From: Azospirillum oleiclasticum
GTDB lineage: Bacteria; Pseudomonadota; Alphaproteobacteria; Azospirillales; Azospirillaceae
NCBI RefSeq assembly: GCF_013423485.1
Contig: NZ_JABFFR010000001.1
Location: 124,001 to 188,000, forward strand
DNA: 64,000 nucleotides
Direction: 5' to 3'
The first letter of the stretch is position 1. Each line of letters opens with the position of its first letter. The position numbers and the translations under genes are program-made. Of the stretch, positions 8,756 through 15,977 are shown one piece after another. Below the pieces are notes generated by a model. The model saw only the letters and a program-made list of their open reading frames with translations, was not told the DNA's origin and ran no database searches.

Positions 8756-8870
8756 GGCGAGTTCAGCTTGTCAAGACCCCTAGCCGCGACAACCTCAGCA
8801 AGGATCGGCGTCGGGGGATGCCGGTCGGGATGGAGAGCCCGCCGTCCCCCTGGAGCATGACGGAGTACCG

Positions 8871-10139
8871 ATGACCAAGTCCAGCAGCGGCGATTCGAAG
8901 AATACGCTCTACTGCTCGTTCTGCGGCAAGAGCCAGCACGAGGTCCGCAAGCTGATCGCCGGTCCGACGGTGTTCATCTGCGATGAATGCGTCGAGCTGT
9001 GCATGGACATCATTCGCGAGGAGAACAAGACCACCCTCGTGAAGTCGCGCGATGGGGTGCCAACCCCGCGTGACATCCATGCGGTGCTCGATGACTACGT
9101 GATCGGCCAGGATTACGCCAAGCGCGTCCTGTCGGTCGCCGTGCACAACCACTACAAGCGGTTGGCGCACGGGACCAAGCACAACGACGTCGAGCTGGCG
9201 AAGTCCAACATCCTGCTCGTCGGTCCGACCGGTTGCGGCAAGACCCTGCTCGCCCAGACCCTTGCCCGCATCATCGACGTGCCCTTCACCATGGCCGACG
9301 CCACGACCTTGACCGAGGCGGGCTATGTCGGCGAGGACGTCGAGAACATCATCCTGAAGCTGCTCCAGGCTGCCGACTACAACGTCGAGCGGGCGCAGCG
9401 CGGCATCGTCTACATCGACGAGGTCGACAAGATTTCCCGCAAGTCGGACAACCCGTCGATCACTCGCGACGTGTCGGGCGAGGGCGTGCAGCAGGCCCTG
9501 CTGAAGATCATGGAAGGCACGGTCGCCTCCGTGCCGCCGCAGGGCGGGCGCAAGCACCCGCAGCAGGAGTTCCTGCAGGTCGATACCACCAACATACTCT
9601 TCATCTGCGGCGGCGCCTTCGCCGGGTTGGAGAAGATCATCGCGCAGCGCGGCAAGGGCACCTCGATCGGCTTCGGTGCCGATGTGCGCAGTCCGGAGGA
9701 GCGCTCCACCGGCCAGATCCTGCGCGAGGTCGAGCCGGAGGATCTGCTGAAGTTCGGCCTGATCCCGGAGTTCGTCGGCCGCCTGCCGGTGGTCGCGACC
9801 CTGTCGGACCTGGACGAGAGCGCGCTGATCGACATCCTGACCAAGCCGAAGAACGCGCTGGTCAAGCAGTACCAGCGGCTGTTCGAGATGGAGGATGTGC
9901 GTCTGGACTTCGCGGACGACGCGCTGAAGGGGATCGCCCACAAGGCGATCCAGCGCAAGACCGGCGCCCGCGGCCTGCGGTCCATCATGGAGGCCATCCT
10001 GCTCGACCCGATGTTCGACCTTCCCGGCTTGTCTGGGGTGGAGAGCATCGTCGTCAACAAGGAAGTGGTGGAGGGCCGCGCCAAGCCGCTCTACGTACAC
10101 GCCGACCGCCGCAGCGACGCCTCCCCCGCGGGGGCGTGA
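8871..10139 (+). CDS. clpX: ATP-dependent Clp protease ATP-binding subunit ClpX
   Basis: ClpX is the AAA+ unfoldase that recognises substrates and feeds them to ClpP. The 422-residue protein starts with the zinc-binding domain (Cys15, 18, 37, 40). It then has Walker A GPTGCGKT (118-125), Walker [11 protein letters not shown], and the sensor/pore regions. Pore and ClpP-contact loops typical of the family appear intact (GYVGEDVEN near 150). The ATG at 8871 follows GGAG-like sequence within a 174-bp gap after clpP, so it may also have its own promoter. A rho-independent terminator follows; lon is not adjacent. Confidence 0.98.
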   Translation: MTKSSSGDSKNTLYCSFCGKSQHEVRKLIAGPTVFICDECVELCMDIIREENKTTLVKSRDGVPTPRDIHAVLDDYVIGQDYAKRVLSVAVHNHYKRLAHGTKHNDVELAKSNILLVGPTGCGKTLLAQTLARIIDVPFTMADATTLTEAGYVGEDVENIILKLLQAADYNVERAQRGIVYIDEVDKISRKSDNPSITRDVSGEGVQQALLKIMEGTVASVPPQGGRKHPQQEFLQVDTTNILFICGGAFAGLEKIIAQRGKGTSIGFGADVRSPEERSTGQILREVEPEDLLKFGLIPEFVGRLPVVATLSDLDESALIDILTKPKNALVKQYQRLFEMEDVRLDFADDALKGIAHKAIQRKTGARGLRSIMEAILLDPMFDLPGLSGVESIVVNKEVVEGRAKPLYVHADRRSDASPAGA

Positions 10140-10159
10140 CGCTCGGCCGCAGGGCATGA

Positions 10160-10190
10160 AAAAGGGCGCCTCCGGGCGCCCTTTTGTTTT
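10160..10190 (+). terminator. Rho-independent terminator of clpX
   Basis: Arms AAAAGGGCGCC (10160-10170) and GGCGCCCTTTT (10175-10185) pair perfectly around a 4-nt loop and are followed by GTTTTT. It starts 20 bp after the clpX stop. This closes the tig-clpP-clpX transcription unit. Confidence 0.93.
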
Positions 10191-10287
10191 TGGCTTGGTC
10201 CGGGCGTTGAGCCCCCCCTCCCGACCTCCCCCCATCTTCGACGGGGGGAGGGGTGGGTGGGGGCCCGGTGCGGTGACGCCTCCGGCG

Positions 10288-11466
10288 TCAGCCCTCGCCG
10301 GCCACCGCGCCGATTTCCCCCAGCATCTTGCGGAAGGACGAGGCGCCGGCGCTGCGGATCGGCACGAAGGGCTTCTGCATGCGGCGACAGAGGCCCTTCA
10401 CCCGCAGGCAGGCGTCATGGCTGACGCAGTCGATGGGGCAGACCACCACGTCCGCCCGCTCCACCAGCCCTTCCAGCTTGCCGGCCGCCTGCTCGAAGCC
10501 GCCGTCATGGTGCAGCAGGCTGCCGTTGCGCGACTCCACGGCGGCGCGCAGATGTGGCAGCAGGCTGGGGCGACCGCCCACATACAGGATCGCCTGCCCG
10601 TCGAGGTTCGCCGGTGCGCAGGGCGCCTCGGCCCCGCAAGGCGCTTCCCGCGGCGTGGTTGGCCGCTTCGACACCGTCGTAGGCGCGTCGATCAAACGGC
10701 GCAGGCGCTCCACCTCCGCCTCTGCATGACGGGCGCGCAGCCGCTCCACCGCCACGCGGCGGGCGAGCGTGTCCATCTCCCGCTGCCGGCGCTTGGCCCG
10801 GAGTGCCGCGTCCCGCACGGGGGCGGGCGTCGCGGTGACGGTGCCGGCCACGCGCAGGCGGATCACCTCCGCTTCCAGCGCCTGGATCCGCGCGTCCTTT
10901 TCGGCCGCGCGCTCGATGGCGGCGCGTTCGGTGCGGGCGACGCGCGCCTCCAACTCGGCGCAGCGGCGGGTCAGCTCCTGGTTCTCCTTGATCTGGCGCC
11001 GGTTCGCCCCGCCCATGAGGTGCGACAGCATGTGCACGTCGCCGTAGGCGCGCACCCGGAGGCTGTCCGGCAGGGTGGCGTGGCTGACCAGCGCCCAGAA
11101 GGCGGGCGCGATGTTGCCGGTGGCGAGCGCCGCATCCCACAGGGCGTTCCAGCCCTCCTCCGTACGTTCGCGTGCGAAGCGACGGATTTCGCCGGAGTAC
11201 TTCTCGTCCAGCCGCTTGTTCATCAGCTTGGCGACCGGGTTCAGGGTCCCGGCCTGCTCGACGAAATAGCGGTGCACGTCGTACTCGCCGGCGTCCGGCG
11301 ACAGGGTGAGCGACAGACGCCGGCACATCCAGGCGAGGTCATCGGGGGTCAGGCAGGTGCCGATGACCGCGCAATGGTATTGCCGCGGTACGACCCACAG
11401 TTTGCGGCGCTGCTGCCCGCCCGCACGCTCCGTTCCGCCCTCGTCGCACCGGTCGCACATACCCAA
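10288..11466 (-). CDS. DUF2325 domain protein
   Basis: A 392-residue cytoplasmic protein of unknown function. An N-terminal Cys pair (CDRCDEG, residues 4-7) is followed by a helical region, then a long Arg/Glu/Ala-rich coiled coil (about 165-265). The C-terminal DUF2325 domain (about 290-380) shows [34 protein letters not shown] and [17 protein letters not shown]2325 is a small Rossmann-like domain often found near iron or metal genes. Here it diverges from bacterioferritin across a Fur-box-like site, so an iron or redox link is plausible. The start ATG at 11466 could also be 11460. Confidence 0.82.
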   Translation of the reverse strand: MGMCDRCDEGGTERAGGQQRRKLWVVPRQYHCAVIGTCLTPDDLAWMCRRLSLTLSPDAGEYDVHRYFVEQAGTLNPVAKLMNKRLDEKYSGEIRRFARERTEEGWNALWDAALATGNIAPAFWALVSHATLPDSLRVRAYGDVHMLSHLMGGANRRQIKENQELTRRCAELEARVARTERAAIERAAEKDARIQALEAEVIRLRVAGTVTATPAPVRDAALRAKRRQREMDTLARRVAVERLRARHAEAEVERLRRLIDAPTTVSKRPTTPREAPCGAEAPCAPANLDGQAILYVGGRPSLLPHLRAAVESRNGSLLHHDGGFEQAAGKLEGLVERADVVVCPIDCVSHDACLRVKGLCRRMQKPFVPIRSAGASSFRKMLGEIGAVAGEG

Positions 11467-11507
11467 ACCTCCTCGGCTGGTTCACGGGTGTCCACCCACC
11501 TTTAATA

Positions 11508-11530
11508 ATGCAAATCATTCTCAGTTGCAA
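11508..11530. promoter_or_regulatory. Fur-box-like operator
   Basis: The stretch beginning TGCAAATCATTCTCAGTTGC is an imperfect palindrome with TGCAA ends and an AATCATTCTC core, close to the classic Fur-box pattern. It lies in the 205-bp divergent region, 42 bp upstream of the DUF2325 start and about 140 bp upstream of bfr. Iron-dependent control of one or both genes is therefore likely; Irr is an alternative regulator in alphaproteobacteria. Confidence 0.68.
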
Positions 11531-11671
11531 GGCGGTGCTGCGACATTTCGCGCGCATGACCTCGGCCGTTCGCGGCGGGGGCCGTGTTGCTGCTACCGGC
11601 CCTTCCTCCTAAAGTGCCCGCGGCAAGTATTCGGCCTTTTGATGTTGATAGTGATTTGCAGGGAGATCAGG

Positions 11672-12151
11672 ATGAAGGGCGACGCCAAGGTCATCGCACA
11701 GTTGAATGCCATTCTCACGAATGAGCTGACCGCGATAAATCAGTATTTTCTGCACGCGCGCATCCTCAAGAACTGGGGATTGAAGCGCATCGCCGGAAAG
11801 ATCTTTGAGGAATCCATCGACGAGATGAAGCACGCGGACAAGGTCATCGAGCGGATCCTGTTCCTCGAAGGCCTGCCCAACCTCCAGGATCTGCACAAGC
11901 TGAACATCGGCGAGGATGTGCAGGAGGTCCTCAGCAGCGACCTCAAGGTCGAGCATCTCGCCCGCAACACGCTGATCGATGCGATCGCCGTCTGCGAGGA
12001 GGTCCGCGATTACGAGACGCGCCACATGCTGGGCGAACTGCTGGAGGACACCGAGGAGCATGTCGATTGGATCGAGACCCAGCTCGACCTGATCGGCCGC
12101 GTCGGCCTGCAGGGCTACACGCAGGAGCAAATCTACGGCGACAAGAGCTGA
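11672..12151 (+). CDS. bfr: Bacterioferritin
   Basis: Bacterioferritin is a 24-mer iron-storage cage with haem between subunit pairs. The 159-residue protein has the haem ligand Met52 and ferroxidase residues Glu18, Tyr25, Glu51, His54, Glu94 and His130 at the same numbering as the E. coli protein. The residue at position 127, a bridging Glu ligand in E. coli, is Thr here ([11 protein letters not shown]), with Glu at 128 and 129. This may weaken or rearrange the di-iron site. ATG 11672 follows a good GGGAGATCAGG ribosome-binding site. It is expressed away from the DUF2325 gene with a Fur-box-like site between them. Confidence 0.95.
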   Translation: MKGDAKVIAQLNAILTNELTAINQYFLHARILKNWGLKRIAGKIFEESIDEMKHADKVIERILFLEGLPNLQDLHKLNIGEDVQEVLSSDLKVEHLARNTLIDAIAVCEEVRDYETRHMLGELLEDTEEHVDWIETQLDLIGRVGLQGYTQEQIYGDKS

Positions 12152-12162
12152 CCATGGGCCAT

Positions 12163-12191
12163 ATGCCGGGGCCGCCGTCCGGCGCCGGCAT
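12163..12191. other. Weak hairpin between convergent bfr and DUF2975 genes
   Basis: ATGCCGG (12163-12169) and CCGGCAT (12185-12191) form a 7-bp stem in the 43-bp gap between convergent genes. A bidirectional terminator role is possible but there is no T-run on either strand. Confidence 0.3.
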
Positions 12192-12194
12192 CGG

Positions 12195-12779
12195 TCACAC
12201 GATGGACGCGTCCCGCTTCACGATGTCTCCCGCCCGCACCAGCAGGGAGGCGATCACCCAGAAAGCTCCGGCGACCAGCAGGGCCAACAGCTCGTCAGTG
12301 CCGACCCGCACCGACAGGAAACGCAGGCCTGGCGGGTTGTGCATGGTCAACAGCCCGGTCAACGCGGGCGTGGACAACAGGCGCGCGACCACCGCCCCCA
12401 GCACCGCGGCGGCGAAGCCGCGCACCCCGCGCGCGGCGGTCGAATCGAAGAAGCGTCCGGCGCGGAACAGAAGGAAGCAGGCCCGCATGCGCAGCAGCCC
12501 GTAGACCAGCAGCGCCACGCTCGCCATGCTGACCAGTCCCCCCGCGATCCGCTGCCAGTCGGCCAGCCCCGCCGGAAACAGGTCGTGCGCGGACACGTCC
12601 GGCGTCAGCCCGGCCGCCAGAGCCGCCGGTGTCACGGTGGCCCAATACCAGACGGTCAAGACCGGCAGCAGCAGCGCCAACCCCTGGCAGGCACCGGCGA
12701 GCAGGCCGCTGATCCAGCGCTCCGTCGCCAGTTCGTTCACCGGATTGCCGCGGGGCTTCGCACGCGCGCTCATGGTCAT
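12195..12779 (-). CDS. DUF2975 four-helix membrane protein
   Basis: A 194-residue inner-membrane protein with four hydrophobic segments: near 24-52 (LLAGACQGLALLLPVLTVWY), 80-97, 115-140 and 162-180. The pattern (two helices, LLRMRACFLLFRAGRFFDSTAARGVRGFA linker, two helices) matches the DUF2975 family, whose members have no assigned function. The RGFAAAVLG segment after FFDSTAA is the best family signature. It converges on bfr; no operon partner is evident. Confidence 0.75.
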   Translation of the reverse strand: MTMSARAKPRGNPVNELATERWISGLLAGACQGLALLLPVLTVWYWATVTPAALAAGLTPDVSAHDLFPAGLADWQRIAGGLVSMASVALLVYGLLRMRACFLLFRAGRFFDSTAARGVRGFAAAVLGAVVARLLSTPALTGLLTMHNPPGLRFLSVRVGTDELLALLVAGAFWVIASLLVRAGDIVKRDASIV

Positions 12780-12883
12780 CGCCTCCGGTGTTGCCGAACC
12801 GGCGGCACCATAGCGGCGTCCTCTCCGCCGCTCAACACGTCCCCGCCGCCCTGCGACGTCGGCGCACGTGTCCTACCAAGTAT

Positions 12884-12905
12884 CATTGATCGCAACCGAT
12901 CAATG
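12884..12905. other. Perfect 9-bp inverted repeat upstream of the DUF2975 gene
   Basis: CATTGATCG (12884-12892) and CGATCAATG (12897-12905) pair perfectly around loop CAAC. It lies in the 239-bp gap between the DUF2975 start (12779) and the tagH stop (13019). It may be an operator for the DUF2975 gene or part of the T6SS operon's transcript end. No T-run follows, which argues against a simple terminator. Confidence 0.5.
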
Positions 12906-13018
12906 GGCCCCTTGTATGTCGAAGTCGGCCATCCGGCCGCTTGCCTTCGCGGGCATGGGCCCGCGGGGCCCCAACGGCCCAACCAAGCCCGATGGGTTTC
13001 ACTCGACGGGACTTGGTA

Positions 13019-14584
13019 TCAGTCCCGCGCGGCTTTCACCTCGTTCTCCAACTCCAGCAGCCGGGCCTCGTAGGCATCCGAGACGGCGGTGGAGTAGGCG
13101 CGCTGGAAGTCGTCCTCCACATCGCGGGCGATGCTGCCGTACATCATCTCGTACACCTCCCAATAGCGCGCCTTGCGTGCGCCGGGGATCAGGCTGTCGA
13201 GGAAGCTGGAGCTTTCCAGCCGACCCTTCAGCCGGCCGGGGTCGAACTTCTCGATCAGGCTCTTCAGCGCGACCTGCTGGCCCGCGAGCATGGCCAGCTC
13301 GTGGGCGCGGACGTCGTTCACCGCCTCCTGCACGGCGGCAAGCCCCGCCATGTAGCCCGGCTCCGGCGGGCCCAGCACCCGCGTCAGCATGCCGTCGGTG
13401 GTGGCGGTGAATTTCAGCGGATTGTTGTCCTGCCGGCCGAAGGCGGTCCGCTCGACCCCGAACTCCCCCTTCACCTTGCGGCGCGCGCTCAGTATGTCCT
13501 GCAAGCCGACCAGCGCCTCGCGCAGGATGCGCCCGGCCTCCCGCATCGCCGCCTCGTCCATCGCCCGCCCGTCACCGAGCGCCGGCGCGCCGACCCCCTC
13601 CAGGAACGCCTGGATCAGCCGGTCGGCACCGGCGGCGGGCAGCTGTGGTTCCGACCGTGGCGGCGGCGCTTCCGCGCGCGGCGGGGCCACGGCGGGCTGC
13701 CGTGGCGGTTCGGGCGGAGCCAGGAAGTCGTCGTCCGCCGGAATCGGCGCGTGGACCGGCGCGGTCACCGGAACCGCTTCCGGTGTCGCGACGGCCGATC
13801 CGGCGTCCTGCGTATCGAAATCCCAGTCATCGGGGATCATGCCGCCCGCCGTGGGCGCGGGCGCCGGCCGGGGGGCCTCATCGGGGATGGGATCGGGCTC
13901 GGGGCGGGTGGGGGCCACCGGTGCCACCGCCGGTTCCGGCATCAGGTCGTCCAACCCAACCTCCGGAAGGAGGAAGGCGTCGTTCTCGCTCGCCGAGCGG
14001 TCGATCTGGTAGGAGCGCTCGTCCCAGGCCGGCAGCTTGCGCCCGCCCAGCAGGTCTTCGCCGTCGCCCTTTCCGCCCCAGTCCTGCGTACCCCATTCCG
14101 TGCCGGCACCGCGCGGCGGGGGCGCTTCGGGCAGATCGAACTCGTCGCCGAAGCTGCGGCCCTGCATCGGCTCCGCCGGCCACAGCGGGTCGGGTGCCGG
14201 CCTGTCCGGGGTGGCGGCGTGGCCGTCGTCGAACAGGGCGTCGAATTGCGACAGCGCCGCGTCGGCCCGTTCAACCGCCACCTGGAAGACGTAGCGCCCG
14301 AGGCGGAGCGTGTCGCCATCCGCCAGCATGGCCGCGTGTCCGCGGCCGAGCGGAGCGGGACCGTCGTTGAGGTAGACGCCGTTGGTGCTGGTGTCCAGCA
14401 CCTCGTAGCCACCGTCATGGTCGACGATCTGGCAATGCTGCTTGGACAGCGCGCGTGTCGGATCGTCCAGCACCCAACTGTTCTCGGACCCGCGGCCCAG
14501 CGTCATGCGGCCCGCGGTCAGGCGCCGTTCCTCCGCCGGCCGTTGCGGCCGGCCTTCGATGGAGACGAGGCGGAGGATCAGCAT
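13019..14584 (-). CDS. tagH: T6SS FHA-domain protein TagH/ImpI
   Basis: A 521-residue type VI secretion FHA protein. The N-terminal FHA domain (about 1-100) has the phosphothreonine-binding signature GRGSENSWVLDD, LSKQHCQI and DTSTNGVYLN. A long Pro/Asp-rich linker (about 110-330) is low-complexity. The C-terminal T6SS-associated domain (about 335-521; FLEGVGAPALGDG, RILREALVGLQDIL) is the usual second half. FHA proteins bind a phosphorylated partner, TssL in Agrobacterium, to switch secretion on. ATG at 14584 begins the FHA fold directly; sequence upstream in frame is not protein-like. It is the last gene of the T6SS run here. Confidence 0.92.
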   Translation of the reverse strand: MLILRLVSIEGRPQRPAEERRLTAGRMTLGRGSENSWVLDDPTRALSKQHCQIVDHDGGYEVLDTSTNGVYLNDGPAPLGRGHAAMLADGDTLRLGRYVFQVAVERADAALSQFDALFDDGHAATPDRPAPDPLWPAEPMQGRSFGDEFDLPEAPPPRGAGTEWGTQDWGGKGDGEDLLGGRKLPAWDERSYQIDRSASENDAFLLPEVGLDDLMPEPAVAPVAPTRPEPDPIPDEAPRPAPAPTAGGMIPDDWDFDTQDAGSAVATPEAVPVTAPVHAPIPADDDFLAPPEPPRQPAVAPPRAEAPPPRSEPQLPAAGADRLIQAFLEGVGAPALGDGRAMDEAAMREAGRILREALVGLQDILSARRKVKGEFGVERTAFGRQDNNPLKFTATTDGMLTRVLGPPEPGYMAGLAAVQEAVNDVRAHELAMLAGQQVALKSLIEKFDPGRLKGRLESSSFLDSLIPGARKARYWEVYEMMYGSIARDVEDDFQRAYSTAVSDAYEARLLELENEVKAARD

Positions 14585-14609
14585 GGGGGAGGACTCCGGC
14601 GGGAAGGGA

Positions 14610-15110
14610 TCAGACCAGCGGGGCGAGCGCGTCGCGGGCCGCCTGCGGCAGCAACCCCTCCGCCCCGTTCGCCAGCATGCCGAGCTCGGCGACCTGAGGC
14701 TGGCGGCCGAGCAGGCGGGCGGCCACATCGACCGGGTTTGGCGCGCCCGGTCCGGCCATCCGGCCCAGCGCCTGGCCCAGGAAGCGGCTGGTCGGGCCAT
14801 AGGCGGCGGCACCGGTCCCGCCCGCGGGGCCGGCCCCCGCGATCGAGCCCAGCAGTTGCCCCACCGATCCCTTCTGAAGGGCAGCTATGGCGTCCGGCGT
14901 CAACTCCGGCCCTCCCTTGGCGATCAGGTCCGCGATCTCGTCCGCCAGGGCCGAGCCGCTGCCGGACGACAGCTTGGCCAGTCCGGCCGCGTTCGGGCTG
15001 GCGGCCAGGGCATTGCCGACCGCCAGCGGGTTGCGCGTGGGCAACGCTCCCGGCTCCGGAAGCGACCAGTCGGCACCGATGGGAGGGAAGGGGAGTTTCA
15101 CGGTCGTCAC
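14610..15110 (-). CDS. Unknown protein in the VgrG-DUF4123-PAAR group
   Basis: A 166-residue protein I do not recognise. It is Gly/Ala/Leu/Pro-rich with a Pro-rich start (TTVKLPFPPIGADW), then amphipathic helices (LADEIADLIAKGG, AIAALQKGSVGQLLGSIAG), and no signal peptide, Cys or clear catalytic motif. GTG at 15110 overlaps the PAAR stop as GTGA, so it is translated with PAAR. Its place directly after VgrG, DUF4123 and PAAR suggests a secreted T6SS cargo, tip accessory or chaperone. The lack of charge and enzyme motifs makes a structural or pore-type role as likely as an enzyme. Confidence 0.7.
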   Translation of the reverse strand: MTTVKLPFPPIGADWSLPEPGALPTRNPLAVGNALAASPNAAGLAKLSSGSGSALADEIADLIAKGGPELTPDAIAALQKGSVGQLLGSIAGAGPAGGTGAAAYGPTSRFLGQALGRMAGPGAPNPVDVAARLLGRQPQVAELGMLANGAEGLLPQAARDALAPLV

Positions 15111-15394
15111 CCCACCATCACGGTCATCGCCCCGGTGACGATCTTGCCACCATGGGCGGTGGTGTCGCCCAGCCGCGCGGCGGGGCGCCCGCCGATGATG
15201 ACGGTGGTCGAGCCCTGCACGATCACGTCCGGCGGGCCGACGCAGACGCACATGTCCGTCACAACGGAGGCCGGCAGATACTGCACCATCACCGTGGGCA
15301 CGCCGGGGCTGACGATCGGACCGCCGACATGCGGCACCACGCCGGTGACCATCGGGCAGACATGCATGTCGGTGATGCGGGCGGCGGGCGGCAT
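15107..15394 (-). CDS. PAAR-domain T6SS spike tip
   Basis: A 95-residue PAAR protein that caps the VgrG spike. It begins MPPAARITDMHVCPM and shows the PAAR-repeat pattern HVGGPIVSPGVPTVMV, VVTDMCVCVGPPDVIVQGS and GGRPAARLGDTTAHGG, with the conserved His and Cys residues that bind zinc. There is no C-terminal extension, so it is a plain cone tip rather than a PAAR-effector fusion. ATG 15394 is chosen because the domain starts there. It overlaps the next gene by GTGA and lies four bases after the DUF4123 gene. Confidence 0.93.
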   Translation of the reverse strand: MPPAARITDMHVCPMVTGVVPHVGGPIVSPGVPTVMVQYLPASVVTDMCVCVGPPDVIVQGSTTVIIGGRPAARLGDTTAHGGKIVTGAMTVMVG

Positions 15395-15398
15395 CGGA

Positions 15399-15971
15399 TC
15401 ACTCCCGGATCGGGTGGCGGATGGCCCGCAGGCCACCGTCGGTCAGCTCGAAATGGCGCAGGCAGGCGCCCCCCTCGTCCTCCGCCAGATAGCGCAGCAC
15501 ACCGCCGAACAGCGCGCCGAGCTGCCCGTCGTCGCAGGTCGGCAGGAAGCCGCACAGCACGCGGGGGTCGTAGAAGCGGAACAGCAGGGTCTTGCCGTCC
15601 TCAGTGTTGACGATGGTGAATTTGCGGAAATGTCGCCGCACCCCGTCGATGTCGAGCGTGGAATGCACGAACAGTCCCCAGGAATCGCCCCAGCCCTGAT
15701 CCACGAGGTAATGGGCGTAGTCCACACCGGGGTCGAGCCGGGCGACGTAGGGGCTGACGTCGGCGAACTGCTCCGCCGTCTCCCCCTGGTAGAGCGAGCG
15801 GATGGGCAGCTCCGCCTGATGCTCGGCCAGCGACCGGTGGATGCCCGGCCGGCGCGCGGCGTCGATCAGCATGTAGGTGTGCTGCCCCTCGGCATCCGGA
15901 GGGGCGGTTTCCTGCGGCCACACCAGGGCGGACAGGGCGGCCATGCGGGCGGGGGAAAGGCGGGTGGGCAT
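15399..15971 (-). CDS. DUF4123 T6SS effector adaptor
   Basis: A 190-residue DUF4123 protein (Tap/TEC adaptor family), which usually loads a specific effector on its cognate VgrG. Family landmarks are HTYMLIDAARRPG, SLYQGETAEQFADVSPYVARL, GWGDSWGLFVHS and LLFRFYDPRVLCGFLPTC. It sits between vgrG (six bases before) and PAAR (four bases after), the classic position. That position predicts an effector encoded next to it; the 166-residue unknown protein is the only nearby candidate. Confidence 0.9.
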   Translation of the reverse strand: MPTRLSPARMAALSALVWPQETAPPDAEGQHTYMLIDAARRPGIHRSLAEHQAELPIRSLYQGETAEQFADVSPYVARLDPGVDYAHYLVDQGWGDSWGLFVHSTLDIDGVRRHFRKFTIVNTEDGKTLLFRFYDPRVLCGFLPTCDDGQLGALFGGVLRYLAEDEGGACLRHFELTDGGLRAIRHPIRE

Positions 15972-15977
15972 GGCCGC

